Source: Sphingobacterium prati (GTDB lineage Bacteria > Bacteroidota > Bacteroidia > Sphingobacteriales > Sphingobacteriaceae). Taken from it: DNA of 64,000 bases. This document shows, in pieces, positions 17,513-27,265 of this stretch. The stretch lies in NCBI RefSeq assembly GCF_013167215.1, contig NZ_JABJWY010000035.1, forward strand, positions 93,753 to 157,752, written 5' to 3'. The first letter of the stretch is position 1. Every line of letters starts with the position of its first letter. The notes below the pieces were generated by a model. It searched no databases. It saw nothing but the letters and a program-made list of their open reading frames with translations, and was not told the DNA's origin. The translations under genes were made by a program, and so were the position numbers.

Positions 17513-18262
17513 TTATTGCTTCTCAGTAAGTAGTTCCTCAGTACGTTTTATCTGTTGATTGTCCTTCCATGCGTCATGTCCAGGAATAACCATTTTTATC
17601 TGCGGATACTTCGCTAACAATCTTGCCAATGCAGGCTTCCAGGCTTTGACATCACCATCACCGACAAATCCCAAGTTTTTGGCCTCCGAACTTTTGATGA
17701 AGCAACCCCCATCCAGAATTTGATAGTCCGGAAACCAGACAACGACATTATCCAAAGAATGTCCTGCACCAAAAAAGTTCAAAACGAAGGACTGACCACG
17801 CACATTATAGGTCTTGTTGATTTTAACGAGATGCGTAGCTTGGGCTTTATGATTTGCCTTAAGCAGATCGTTGGTCATTTTTGTCGCATAAGTTGGAATT
17901 CCCATACGATTATAATATGCAAAGCCTCCCGCGCGATCCTCGTGCCAATGTGTGGCATATACTGCAATGACAGGTAGCTGATGCTTTTGTTTAATACTGT
18001 CCAAAAGCGGTTGATATTGTGTCGAGTCCCAAGGCGTATCAAATAGAATAACACCTTTCTTGGTGATTAGATAGACCGCATTAGCGGCATATTTGGTGCC
18101 CTCAAAGGTATTGTAAGTCGTATAAAGATAAAGCTGTGAATTGATCTTTTCAATGGATAATGGTTTTTCCTGTGCGCGCAAAGATGGCAATACACAGCAA
18201 GAAAGACCGAGAAGTAGCGTAGCTACTTTTGCGGAGAAGAGCGAAATAGTATTTTTGAACAT
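17513..18262 (-). CDS. Subclass B1 metallo-beta-lactamase
   Basis: A 249-residue protein with an N-terminal signal peptide (cleavage near LRAQ-EKP), placing it in the periplasm. The zinc ligands of subclass B1 are complete: H105, H107 and D109 in THWHEDRAGG, H168 in GAGHSLDN, C187 in LDGGCF and H229 in IPGHDAW. B1 enzymes hydrolyse most beta-lactams including carbapenems. Chromosomal B1 enzymes are common in Sphingobacterium, Chryseobacterium and Empedobacter. Cys187 argues against a B3 enzyme or a glyoxalase-II-type hydrolase. No mobile-element signature flanks it, so it is probably intrinsic. Confidence 0.9.
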   Translation of the reverse strand: MFKNTISLFSAKVATLLLGLSCCVLPSLRAQEKPLSIEKINSQLYLYTTYNTFEGTKYAANAVYLITKKGVILFDTPWDSTQYQPLLDSIKQKHQLPVIAVYATHWHEDRAGGFAYYNRMGIPTYATKMTNDLLKANHKAQATHLVKINKTYNVRGQSFVLNFFGAGHSLDNVVVWFPDYQILDGGCFIKSSEAKNLGFVGDGDVKAWKPALARLLAKYPQIKMVIPGHDAWKDNQQIKRTEELLTEKQ

Positions 18263-18330
18263 AAGTAAATAAACGATTGTTCGGAATGAATATTGTTGTG
18301 TTGGACCTGTAAAATTCTCTTTTTTTCTGG

Positions 18331-18669
18331 CTACAACGATGTAATGAAATCTTCTCGATGCGGTGTGAAAGAATCTATCAACTCGCCTTCTTCAAGACAT
18401 TCACAGCCGTGGGTTAAATTTGGGTTAATGATACAGGAATCACCTACAGTTAAGATTTCATCTATGCCATCGATGTGGTACCTGAACTTTCCGGCGTTGA
18501 CATAAGATATTTGTGTATGTGGGTGTTGATGTAGGGCACCGATTGCACCTTTTTGAAAACGTACTTTCATTAACATCAATTCATCGTTATAAACTAATAT
18601 TTTACGTTGTACACCATCGCCTAGATCCGTCCAGCTCTGGGCTTTATCGTGTAGGAATATCTCACTCAT
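18331..18669 (-). CDS. Small cupin-domain protein
   Basis: A 112-residue single-domain cupin. It has the two cupin motifs: GALHQHPHTQISYVNAG (metal-binding His residues about 52-56) and a second region with DSCIINPNLTHGCECLEEG (H about 89). Single cupins of this type serve as small isomerases, lyases or sensors, and the ligand cannot be predicted here. It lies upstream of the metallo-beta-lactamase on the same strand with a 68-bp gap; co-transcription is possible but not shown. Confidence 0.8.
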   Translation of the reverse strand: MSEIFLHDKAQSWTDLGDGVQRKILVYNDELMLMKVRFQKGAIGALHQHPHTQISYVNAGKFRYHIDGIDEILTVGDSCIINPNLTHGCECLEEGELIDSFTPHREDFITSL

Positions 18670-18895
18670 TTTAATCGCTTTTATTTTAAAAAATTAATCA
18701 ACAAATCTTTATCGCCAATGATAGGAAATAAATATGACTTTTGTAGCTCAGCTTGAGAAGTTCTTGATAAACGTACAGCGTCGATGAGAGAATTTCCCGA
18801 TTTTCTTAGGAAAAATAGGAGAACATGCATGAACTGATCGGTAAAGTATTTGAAAAAACTGTTACTTTGTGTCTGATCAAAGCGAGTGTACTGAT

Positions 18896-20809
18896 ATGAA
18901 TTATTTCGACGAACTTATTACATTATTACATGAAGAACAACAATATGATAAGGTGCAGCATGAAACATTATTATTGAAAAGCAGTTTAAATGAAAGAAGA
19001 ATGCAGGGGGTGACCTGGTTTCCTATTCAGATCACGGATAGCGAACTGGGGCGGGGAGATTATCTGTCAGTTAGTTTAAAAAAAACAAATCACCTCGATG
19101 TAGATCATCGGTTTCGTTTTGGGATGCCTGTTTCTCTATTTTCAAACCATGACCCAAATGCGGACAGAATAGACGGCATTATATCTTCGGTTAATAAGGA
19201 AAGTATGCGGATTTCATTTCGTGTAGATGAGCTGCCCGATTGGAGCAGAAGGGGGAAACTTGGTGTGGACTTATTATTTGACGAATACTCATACCGTGAA
19301 ATGGCGAATGCATTGCGACAGGCAAAGGAACTTGCGACTGATCCACGACAAGGCAAATTGATCAGAAAGCTTATTGGTGAAGAACAATTATATACTGGAG
19401 AAAAAGATATATTTTTTGAGCATCCAGATCTCAATGTCAGCCAAAATAGTGCTGTTCAACAGGTCTTAACTACAACAGATATCGCACTTTTACATGGCCC
19501 TCCAGGGACTGGGAAAACGACAACATTAATCAGGGCAATAGCTGCTTTGTCAAAGAGCAATAACAAGCAGATATTGGTCGTGGCTCCGAGTAATACTGCG
19601 GTTGACTTATTGACTGAGCGTTTAGATGCTGCAGGAATAGCTGTCACTCGGATAGGTAATCCGGTTAAAGTATCTGAACATCTACAGGAGTTAACCCTTG
19701 ATAGCAGAATAGATCGTCATAGCGCGAATAAGGATATAAAGTCCTTGCAAAAGCAAGTTCGGACCTATACGGATATGGCCCAAAAATATAAACGCAATTT
19801 TGGCAAGGCCGAGCGCGAACAAAGGAAAGCATTGTTCGACGAAGCTTACAGAATTCGAAAAGATGTTGATAAAATTCAGGATTTTATTGTAATGGATATT
19901 CTCGATCGCTCTCAGGTAATAACCGCGACGCTAGTAGGGGCAAATCAAGATGTTATACGAAACCGAAGATATGAGACGGTTGTTATTGACGAGGCTGCTC
20001 AGGCACTGGAGCCTGCCTGCTGGATTCCGATATTAAAGGCTGACAAATTGGTGTTGGCTGGGGATCATTGTCAACTCTCGCCAACAGTGAAATCAAATAA
20101 AGGTATGGACAATAAGCTTAGCAATACGCTGTTTGAAAAACTCATCAATCTTTATCCCCAAGCGGTTTCGCTGCTCGATATCCAATATCGAATGAACGAG
20201 CAGATCATGAATTATCCCTCCTCAGCTTTGTATGGAGGTCTCTTGAAAGCTGATTGTTCAGTTGCGCATTGGACAATAGCGAACGATTCAGAACCGATTG
20301 TATATATCGATACGGCTGGGGCAGGTTTTGAGGAAACCGAAAGTGATGGTGCAATCTATAATCTCGGGGAGGCCAGTTTTCTGAAATCTCATTTAAAGAC
20401 AGCCATCGCAACTTGGTTAGAGACTTCTCCAATCGAACAATGGCCAAGTATTGGGATAATAGCACCTTACCGGAAACAAGTGTCTGTATTAAAGGAAATG
20501 TTGGAGCAGGACGAAGAATTACGGCCGTATGCTGCTATTATTAAAGTACAGACCATTGATAGTTTTCAGGGGCAAGAGAAAGATATTATTTATATCAGTT
20601 TGACACGAAGCAATAACGAACAACAGATTGGTTTTTTATCCGATGTGCGACGGATGAATGTCGCTATGACAAGGGCCAAAAAGAAGTTGGTCGTCATTGG
20701 CGATAGTGCGACGATAGGGGTTCATTCGTTCTACCAGAAATTTATTGATTACGCAGAAAATCTTGGCCACTACCATAGTGTCTGGGAATGGGATATTGCG
20801 GAGATGTAA
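18896..20809 (+). CDS. SF1B DNA/RNA helicase (IGHMBP2/Upf1-like)
   Basis: About 637 residues from ATG 18896; an in-frame GTG at 18869 overlaps a likely promoter box. It has an N-terminal beta-barrel-like region and then superfamily 1 motifs: LLHGPPGTGKTTT (Walker A, about 199-211), VVIDEAAQALEPACW (II), GDHCQLSPTV (III), LDIQYRMN (IV), VQTIDSFQGQEKDIIY (V) and RRMNVAMTRAKKKLVV (VI). This arrangement matches AAA_11/AAA_12 helicases of the SMUBP-2 type, common and usually non-essential in Bacteroidota. The gene stands alone. Its cellular role (repair or RNA handling) is unknown. Confidence 0.9.
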   Translation: MNYFDELITLLHEEQQYDKVQHETLLLKSSLNERRMQGVTWFPIQITDSELGRGDYLSVSLKKTNHLDVDHRFRFGMPVSLFSNHDPNADRIDGIISSVNKESMRISFRVDELPDWSRRGKLGVDLLFDEYSYREMANALRQAKELATDPRQGKLIRKLIGEEQLYTGEKDIFFEHPDLNVSQNSAVQQVLTTTDIALLHGPPGTGKTTTLIRAIAALSKSNNKQILVVAPSNTAVDLLTERLDAAGIAVTRIGNPVKVSEHLQELTLDSRIDRHSANKDIKSLQKQVRTYTDMAQKYKRNFGKAEREQRKALFDEAYRIRKDVDKIQDFIVMDILDRSQVITATLVGANQDVIRNRRYETVVIDEAAQALEPACWIPILKADKLVLAGDHCQLSPTVKSNKGMDNKLSNTLFEKLINLYPQAVSLLDIQYRMNEQIMNYPSSALYGGLLKADCSVAHWTIANDSEPIVYIDTAGAGFEETESDGAIYNLGEASFLKSHLKTAIATWLETSPIEQWPSIGIIAPYRKQVSVLKEMLEQDEELRPYAAIIKVQTIDSFQGQEKDIIYISLTRSNNEQQIGFLSDVRRMNVAMTRAKKKLVVIGDSATIGVHSFYQKFIDYAENLGHYHSVWEWDIAEM

Positions 20810-20811
20810 TA

Positions 20812-20850
20812 GAAAAAGGGACTGCGATGAAATTCTTTTCGCAGCCCCCC
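20812..20850 (-). terminator. Bidirectional terminator between helicase and acyl-CoA dehydrogenase
   Basis: A stem CTGCGA/TCGCAG extended by GGG/CCC after one mismatch (20818-20827 with 20839-20848). On the minus strand a run of five T follows directly, so it mainly ends the acyl-CoA dehydrogenase transcript. The convergent helicase transcript would meet the same hairpin. Confidence 0.7.
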
Positions 20851-20856
20851 TCAATT

Positions 20857-22380
20857 TTATAAAGAGGTGAAATTCATCCAATCAGCCTTTTCGTCATAGT
20901 GCATAAGCGGTTCGGCATTATTGCTATTGGAGAGTTGACCGACCAACATGTACAGATCCATACTAACATGCTGACGGGCAATTTCTGTCATTTTATCATT
21001 AAAACCAGCGTTATTGATTTGCAGGACATATTGGAAGCAAACAACACGTGCAATTATTTTCCCTAAAGTGACCATCTCGCGCTGTTTAGGTTGAAGCGGG
21101 AAGTCGAAATTCAAAATAGAAGAGAAAAATGGAGCCGCAAGTTCGGTTGCCGGATTTATTTTCAGGAATGAAAGCAGATTGCTTTCTTTGCTTTTGCGCA
21201 TCAGTTTGGCAATAGCCTCAGCGACTTGAGAATAGAGCATCTCATTTGAACCCTCAAAAATCTGAAAAGGTCTGCTATCTACTAAGCCACGACCAGCGAC
21301 ATGATCCAGTCTATAGCCATTTGCTCCAGACAATTGTACACAGATCTGAGCAGATTCATGCATGAGATCTGTCACCAATGCCTTGACACTATTTGCGTCT
21401 ACACTGTGGCCAGAGAGATCATTATGAATTGAACTGATCGAACTGCTGTAAGCACACATGGCCGAACATATTGTAAAAGCTGCCTGTAAACGAGATAATT
21501 GAAACTTAACTGAATCCAATTCGTTTAAAGGAATTCCGCTGACACGTCTTTCGGTGCAATGTTTCATAGCTTCATCCAGCATACGTTTTATGAAACCCAT
21601 ACCCATACCTGGAAACTGAAGTCTGCTTCGGTGTAAGGTGTCCAACATGAGTTTTATACCTGTGCTTTCAGGGGTTAATCGATAATCTCTCGGTACCTCG
21701 ATGTCTATTTTATTGATGCCATAAGGAATAGCATATAGACCGAGACTATTGTATTTTTTTAATACCTCGATTTTTTGCTCGGCAATCGAATTATCGGTGA
21801 CAAAGAAATCTATATCACGTACAAGTTCCCCATTTTCATTTTTTTTTCGTGCAGTGACAAGCCAAAAATCCGCAGCACCCGTTAAGCCCTGCCAATGTTT
21901 CTCGCCCTTAATATGATATTTATCCCCATCTTGCTGATAAAATGTACGCATATTGAGGGCATCACTTCCGTAAGCTTGTTCTGTGATCATTAGTCCGCCC
22001 ATGGCTTTATTGTCTAAAAAGCGACGAAATATTTTCTCCTGTAATAAGGGATTGCCATATTTGGCAAATGGTTCTAAAAATAGCGCGATATTAATTCCAA
22101 AGATCAGAGAAAGAGACAGTGATTCATAAGAAGCAGCAGCTAGCACGCCTAGACACTCTTTTACATGTAGCCCGCGGCCACCAAGATGCTCTGGAATAGC
22201 GACCGACAATGGTTTCATTTCCATGATTTCACTTAAAAACTGAGGTGGTAAACCACGTGTTAAGCTTAGGTTATTATAGTCATACTCCTTATGGAATAAA
22301 TTTGACAACCTTTCTTTGAAGTTTTCGATATATAAATCGAAATCCTGCATCTTGTTTGTGTGTGCTAAAACGTTAGACAT
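20857..22380 (-). CDS. Acyl-CoA dehydrogenase family protein
   Basis: A 507-residue flavoprotein of the acyl-CoA dehydrogenase family. It shows the FAD/substrate segment GGLMITEQAYGSDALNM (about 132-148), the middle beta-domain YHIKGEKHWQGLTGAADFWLVTAR, and the C-terminal helical segment with GANGYRLDHVAGRGLVDSRPFQIFEGSNEMLYSQVA. The EGSNE motif (about 380) is where short-chain members place an ARG-x-IYEGTNE sequence. A C-terminal extension is present. The substrate chain length is unknown. The AraC-type gene lies upstream on the same strand, 177 bp away, and may regulate it. Confidence 0.85.
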   Translation of the reverse strand: MSNVLAHTNKMQDFDLYIENFKERLSNLFHKEYDYNNLSLTRGLPPQFLSEIMEMKPLSVAIPEHLGGRGLHVKECLGVLAAASYESLSLSLIFGINIALFLEPFAKYGNPLLQEKIFRRFLDNKAMGGLMITEQAYGSDALNMRTFYQQDGDKYHIKGEKHWQGLTGAADFWLVTARKKNENGELVRDIDFFVTDNSIAEQKIEVLKKYNSLGLYAIPYGINKIDIEVPRDYRLTPESTGIKLMLDTLHRSRLQFPGMGMGFIKRMLDEAMKHCTERRVSGIPLNELDSVKFQLSRLQAAFTICSAMCAYSSSISSIHNDLSGHSVDANSVKALVTDLMHESAQICVQLSGANGYRLDHVAGRGLVDSRPFQIFEGSNEMLYSQVAEAIAKLMRKSKESNLLSFLKINPATELAAPFFSSILNFDFPLQPKQREMVTLGKIIARVVCFQYVLQINNAGFNDKMTEIARQHVSMDLYMLVGQLSNSNNAEPLMHYDEKADWMNFTSL

Positions 22381-22557
22381 CGCTAGTTATTGATTAAATG
22401 ATAAAACATTTGCAATAGTGGATGTATACGATATATCCTTAAGATAGCTGTGATTTACTCCTACATCCCGATCGCTAAACAAAAATAACCCATATCATTG
22501 TGATTAGCCTGTCCACTTCCGTATAAAAGATAGGACAAATCGTGCATGTGTAAAAAA

Positions 22558-23424
22558 TTAAGTTGCCTTGTTTCGATAAGAAGTTGGTGAAGTTCCTACG
22601 ATTTTTTTAAATAGTCGGGAGAAATAAGAAGGATCCGAAAAATCGAGTTCATAACAGATGTCAGCGATGCTTTTATTCGATTCAAACAGAAGAAATTGAC
22701 TATGCATAATGAGGACCTCTAAAATTAGCTCTTTGGATGATTTTTTGAATACCGAAAATACACATCGATTTAGGTAATTGGTCGATACAGCGAGCTTATC
22801 AGCATAAAAACCAATATGTTTTTGTTTTTTGAAGTTTTTGTGCACAAGCTGTTTAAACATCATTGCAATTTCCTGTCTTCGGTTGAGCGCTTGATTGGAA
22901 GAAGATAGCTTAATTATCTTTAGTAAAAGAGATTTTAGTAAACTTTCAAACAATTCTTTATAAGGTGACTCAGAAAGTAATTCATTGTAAAGTAACTTGA
23001 AGAGCTCGTTGAGATCTGCGCTATCCTGTTTTGCAAGATTAAGTAATGGGGAAATATTAAAAATATTCAGAATCTCCTGCTCCCTAAATATGGAAGTCAT
23101 TGCATTGTCATTGATTAATACGCAATGTCCCTTTGCTGATTTGTCAACGGATTTAATAGTGGAGATGTTGCCATAATTGCTCGTAAGAATCGCAGGTGCT
23201 TCTACCACATATTCTTTCGCTCCAATTTTGTGTTTGAAATGACCTTCTGTTATATGTACCAAGAGGTTATATCCCAGGAAAATAGGGGGGGTAGGGAATT
23301 TAATATAGGGCGCAATTTCACTGAGCTGAAATATCTTAATTGGAGACTGTTGGTATCTAAGGTGTTCCAGACTACCCGTCATAAATCTATCTACAAACTC
23401 ACCTGCATTTACCTGCTTTTCCAT
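22558..23424 (-). CDS. AraC-family transcriptional regulator
   Basis: A 288-residue regulator. The N-terminal part fits an AraC-type ligand-sensing cupin-like domain. The last 100 residues carry two helix-turn-helix motifs: HIGFYADKLAVSTNYLNRCVF and IADICYELDFSDPSYFSRLFKK, followed by GTSPTSYR, the standard AraC ending. It lies upstream of, and collinear with, the acyl-CoA dehydrogenase gene. The ligand and targets are unknown. A long AT-rich gap follows upstream of its start. Confidence 0.9.
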   Translation of the reverse strand: MEKQVNAGEFVDRFMTGSLEHLRYQQSPIKIFQLSEIAPYIKFPTPPIFLGYNLLVHITEGHFKHKIGAKEYVVEAPAILTSNYGNISTIKSVDKSAKGHCVLINDNAMTSIFREQEILNIFNISPLLNLAKQDSADLNELFKLLYNELLSESPYKELFESLLKSLLLKIIKLSSSNQALNRRQEIAMMFKQLVHKNFKKQKHIGFYADKLAVSTNYLNRCVFSVFKKSSKELILEVLIMHSQFLLFESNKSIADICYELDFSDPSYFSRLFKKIVGTSPTSYRNKAT

Positions 23425-23930
23425 AGTCCATTTACGTTTGCTGTAAAATCAATAAGCTTTTCATTTTTTTCCTGCTATTAGTGTCCTAAACGGATACTTG
23501 CTAATATCAGGATAATATTCCAAAATTAAATAGGATAAAATAGTTTTGTCATGTTAAATATCTATACTTTATGAATTGAAAAATAATGTTTTCACAATGC
23601 TTGTTTCCTAAATATTATGATCAACAATTTGAGTACAACAATTTTCGTTTGGATGTTTTTTCATTGTTAAGCTTATGAAGACATGATTAATATTAATGTG
23701 TTAAGAAAGCAAAGTATAGGTTATTTGTATTTTAGTGTAGCGACTAATCGTTTAAGATAGGATTCTTATGAAGATTCTAATTGGGAGGCAATGATAGAAT
23801 CATTATTATGATATTAAAGCTAGAATCCTAGCAATGTTTTAAGAAATAATTTTTAGGATTAATTGATAAAGATGAGACAATAATTTTTAAATTATAGTCC
23901 TATCTTTATTAAGATACAAATTTATAGTAA
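23425..23930. other. AT-rich gene-free stretch with promoter-like boxes
   Basis: These 506 bp hold no credible gene. A plus-strand TAGTTTTG at 23541-23548 is an exact TAnnTTTG box without a good -33 partner. TATCTTTA at about 23904, one mismatch from consensus, is the nearest candidate for the ThiF gene at 23931. The low GC matches the following three genes and suggests an acquired segment. Confidence 0.4.
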
Positions 23931-24677
23931 ATGAGTTTGAGATACGAACGTAATATCATTCATATAAAAGAGGAGGAGCAAAAGTGCATTAAGAATTTTC
24001 CGGTGCTGATTGGAGGCTGCGGTATCGGTAGTTATATTGCCGAGTGTTTATTGCGGATGGGCTTTGAAAATTTGACAATAATAGATGGTGATACTGTAGA
24101 ACTAACAAATCTCAATCGACAGAATTATGTCACGGACGACATTGGTGTCAATAAGGCTATTGCTTTAAAACAGCGATTGATATCCATTAATCCTGAAGCG
24201 AATATTAAGGCGTATAGCGAATTTATAGACCGGAACAATTTATATAATCTTGATTTAAGCTGTAAAGTTGCCATTAATGCCCTGGATTTTTCTTCGGATA
24301 TTCCTTTTTTATTTGACGAATATATGGCACAGAAAAGTGTACCTGTTGTTCACCCTTATAATTTGGGCTGGGCTGGATTTTTAACAGTAATTACACCAGA
24401 AAGCCGTAATTTGAGATCACTTCATAAAGAACATCATGCATTTGAGATAAATGTTGGACAATATATTGTTGATCGGTTACAAGAAAAAAATATTGATACA
24501 AAATGGCTAGAAGATTTTCTTTCAGAATATGGTAAAATAGCAATGGATTCTCCTCCGCCACAGTTGTCATTGGGACTATATGTGCTGTCAGGAATGGTCT
24601 GTCAGCTTGTGTTTAATATCGCTACAGAAAAAGAGATAAAAGTGTTTCCCGAATCTTATTATTTGTCTCTGAAATAA
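23931..24677 (+). CDS. ThiF/MoeB/E1-like adenylyltransferase
   Basis: A 248-residue E1-like protein. The nucleotide-binding GGCGIGSYIAECLLRMGF (28-45), the acidic/Arg motif IDGDTVELTNLNRQ (51-64) and NALD (116-119) fit the ThiF superfamily, which adenylates a carboxylate. The zinc CxxC pairs and a clear catalytic cysteine are absent, so it may activate a small carboxylate or peptide rather than pass on a ubiquitin-like protein. No ThiS/MoaD-like partner is nearby, and thi or moa genes are absent. It precedes an autoinducer-synthase-like acyltransferase by 104 bp on the same strand, suggesting a shared biosynthetic task. Confidence 0.85.
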   Translation: MSLRYERNIIHIKEEEQKCIKNFPVLIGGCGIGSYIAECLLRMGFENLTIIDGDTVELTNLNRQNYVTDDIGVNKAIALKQRLISINPEANIKAYSEFIDRNNLYNLDLSCKVAINALDFSSDIPFLFDEYMAQKSVPVVHPYNLGWAGFLTVITPESRNLRSLHKEHHAFEINVGQYIVDRLQEKNIDTKWLEDFLSEYGKIAMDSPPPQLSLGLYVLSGMVCQLVFNIATEKEIKVFPESYYLSLK

Positions 24678-24781
24678 TTATAGCGTTAAATATATTATCT
24701 TTCTTTTTCTACATAACACATTGTGGCGTTAAAAATTTAGAATAAAAGTCTTTATTTTTATAGTTCTTGGTTGCTATCTAC

Positions 24782-25486
24782 ATGAATTGGACGTCTGAAA
24801 ATTATTACTTTACTAAACTTGAGAAGAAAGAACTTTCAGAGTTCATTCATTTTTATTTAGGAACGACAAGAGAATTCTTTCATCTGGATAATGCTCCCGA
24901 TGAAGAGTACTCACGCCAATATGAGAATCTGATTCGAGAAGACCTGCTTTTTTTTGATAAATCAATTTATTACGTTATGCGTGATACAAAAAAACATGCC
25001 ATACAAGCCTCTATTCGTATTACTTATTGGGATAGGGAAACTACGTTGCCAATTCAACAGTTGTTTTCAATAAAAAAGGAAAATCTCCTGATCGCTGAGA
25101 TTGATCATTTTTGGCATATAGGGCGTTTCATTATTTCACAAAAAATCACGGGGCAGCGCATCAGCATACTCAAAAAGATGCTTTTTGATGCATTTTTTCC
25201 TCCATTTTATTTAGGGAATGGGTTAGTTATTGCAGAATGTGATAAAAAATTGGTTCGTACATTGTTTAATTTAGGAATACCTTCTTATCAATTAGGCGTT
25301 CCAATTATTTATTTATATTCGGAAACATTGCCTATATATATAAAAACAACATGGCTAAATTCTTTTATAGAAAAGAATAAATTGGCACAGTATTGTTTTG
25401 GCAATACAATAGACGCTCATAAAATCTTTGATATAGCAAAAAAAATACCTCCCTATAAGAATGATAAGGATCGTGATGCTAATTAA
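24782..25486 (+). CDS. GNAT-fold protein resembling autoinducer synthase/FeeM acyltransferases
   Basis: About 234 residues from ATG 24782 (an in-frame TTG at 24767 is less likely). I recognise no exact family. The middle reads AEIDHFWHIGRFIIS (105-119), in the position where N-acylhomoserine-lactone synthases and FeeM-type N-acyl amino acid synthases have their E...RF(A/V) motif. Near the end it has GIPSYQLGVPIIYLYSETLPIYI (165-187, split here as GIPSYQLG and VPIIYLY), like the LGpp..y.g..P tail of those enzymes. A long-chain acyl transfer to an amino acid or amine is therefore plausible. Its stop overlaps the convergent LuxR-type gene by 4 bp. Confidence 0.55.
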   Translation: MNWTSENYYFTKLEKKELSEFIHFYLGTTREFFHLDNAPDEEYSRQYENLIREDLLFFDKSIYYVMRDTKKHAIQASIRITYWDRETTLPIQQLFSIKKENLLIAEIDHFWHIGRFIISQKITGQRISILKKMLFDAFFPPFYLGNGLVIAECDKKLVRTLFNLGIPSYQLGVPIIYLYSETLPIYIKTTWLNSFIEKNKLAQYCFGNTIDAHKIFDIAKKIPPYKNDKDRDAN

Positions 25487-26244
25487 AATAAAGACTGCTC
25501 AATTGCTAAAGCGGTGGCCTCTGTGATACTTTTTACTTTTAGTTTGGAGAATATCTGCTTTTTGTGAAATTTTATTGTGTCGATCGAAACGTAAAGTCTA
25601 TCTGCTATCTGATCCATAGTCAATCCTTGGGCAGAAAATAAAAGAATGTCTTTTTCTCGAGGTTTAAGTTTGACATGCGGAGCTTCGACCCAACGATCTG
25701 TTTCCAAATTATATTCAAATTGTTTTCCATTCTCATCAGACTTAAATTTAATATTTCCTGCATTCGCGTGCGACGAAATGGAAACAACACAAAGCGCTAT
25801 CCAGGGGTTCGAAGATTTATCTAAAAGTATGGGCTTAAGTTTGTGATTTATTAACAAAGGTTTCCCATTCGATTGTTTCAAATGGAAATCATAGGATATA
25901 GAATGTGTTAATCTTTCCTCCTTCGAAAGGTTTTCAAAAAAATCAAATCCAACATCGTTTATTTTTTTTAATAACTGTATATCCTGTTCTGGTACATTGT
26001 CAAAATAATGTTGATAACCTTTCTTTAAAACTTCAGCGGGAGAGTTTCCACATAAGAAGATGGGGTTGTCAGACACAAATAGAAAGCTCTTTTTAGAATA
26101 GTCAATTAGGTATATACTTTGATAGGTTAATCTGCTCAAAGACTGTGCAAAATTTATAAAAGCATCTATAATCTCATAATCACCTTTGCTAAAGGTATCT
26201 TTAACGTGTACCGGCTTAAAAAAATCTTCAATCTCAATCTTCAT
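25483..26244 (-). CDS. PAS-like/LuxR-type transcriptional regulator
   Basis: A 253-residue regulator. The C-terminal HTH_LUXR is clear: LKPREKDILLFSAQGLTMDQ, then IADRLYVSIDTIKFHKKQIFSKLKV (about 192-240 in total). The N-terminal 150 residues (YQSIYLIDYSKKSFLFVSDNPIFLCGNSPAEVL and on) resemble a PAS sensor as in many Bacteroidota LuxR-type proteins, not the AHL-binding domain of true LuxR. It is convergent with the acyltransferase gene and overlaps it by 4 bp. That closeness suggests, but does not prove, that it controls or responds to the product of the ThiF/acyltransferase pair. Confidence 0.85.
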   Translation of the reverse strand: MKIEIEDFFKPVHVKDTFSKGDYEIIDAFINFAQSLSRLTYQSIYLIDYSKKSFLFVSDNPIFLCGNSPAEVLKKGYQHYFDNVPEQDIQLLKKINDVGFDFFENLSKEERLTHSISYDFHLKQSNGKPLLINHKLKPILLDKSSNPWIALCVVSISSHANAGNIKFKSDENGKQFEYNLETDRWVEAPHVKLKPREKDILLFSAQGLTMDQIADRLYVSIDTIKFHKKQIFSKLKVKSITEATALAIEQSLF

Positions 26245-27265
26245 AGTATGAATGGCAAAAATGATATATTATTGTGTTTTAGAAATAGCTGTGTTATGCA
26301 AAAACAAATACATAATCACGATTTCTATGTACACTATTGTTTTTTACAATCAAGCCTTTGTATAATTTCCATAACAGCATTTAAGCGTTAAATGTCTATC
26401 TTATTATCTCAAAGGTATCTACACAAATGTGTAGAATGTGATTTAGATAATAGGATTACTGTTTTTACTCATTATCTTTGCACTGTCTTAGCAATTAAAT
26501 TATATAAATATAACCTATCGGACTGAAAAAACCAATATTATTTATTGCATGATAAGAGATTTTCGGAAAGTTTCGGGTAATTCCGTTAGCTGACGCTAAG
26601 AAGGTATCGTGAGTAAATACATTATGTTTAGTTTTTTTATTTATAATTTCTTGAAATATAGATTCTTAGACGAATATCCAGCCAAATTTACCCTATAGTC
26701 TATTTAATGTTTCCTGAAGTAGGTGATCGTTATTGGCAACTACTGAATGTCGTTTATCATTAGTTTTTTATTACAAACATGAAAGGTTCAAAACTGCAAT
26801 GAAGGTTTTGAAGTTTTGTTTTGGAAGATTAAAAAAGAAGTTTCTGATCAAAGACGATTTTAAAATCGCGCTATATTTCAATTTCATTTTTTAAACCTAC
26901 TTTAAAATCACAAAGATGAGGCAAACACTGTTTCTATGAGGTGTCCGATTGTAGGGATAAAATACGTGAATCAACAGCTTTTTAATATCTTATTTTATGT
27001 ATGTACATTTAAGTTGTTTTTGTTTGGTGTTTATTCTTTTTTATAGTAATATTGTATACATAATTAATTTTTTTGGCTTATTAATTAGTTATAAACTATT
27101 TTTTTGTTATTTATTATGTATATACAATGTTGTTTTTATTGGTAATTTAGTTTGTTTCGAGATGACTTTTTGCCATTCATTTTAATTCTGATAAGGCCAG
27201 TATATACAGTAACGAGCGAATAAAAGCAAAGGATTAAATATATTTTATTCTAAAATTCATACATT
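26245..27265. other. Long AT-rich gap with a -7 box and a short inverted repeat
   Basis: About 1 kb without a credible gene. A plus-strand TATCTTTG at 26473-26480 is an exact Bacteroidota -7 box. About 100 bp downstream a locally GC-richer patch (26570-26615) contains TTAGC-TGAC-GCTAA, a 5-bp hairpin. This could be a leader or small RNA, but I recognise no known riboswitch motif. The remainder up to the GH92 gene at 27266 is very AT-rich, and its short open frames look random. Confidence 0.35.

Noticed and set aside
25483..26244. A classical LuxR that binds acyl-homoserine lactone
   Set aside because: The N-terminal region does not show the Trp/Tyr/Asp pattern of the autoinducer-binding domain; it looks PAS-like.
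26997..27185. A 62-residue hydrophobic protein
   Set aside because: It lies in extremely AT-rich DNA, where Phe/Leu/Tyr-rich frames arise by chance, and no promoter or homologous pattern is visible.
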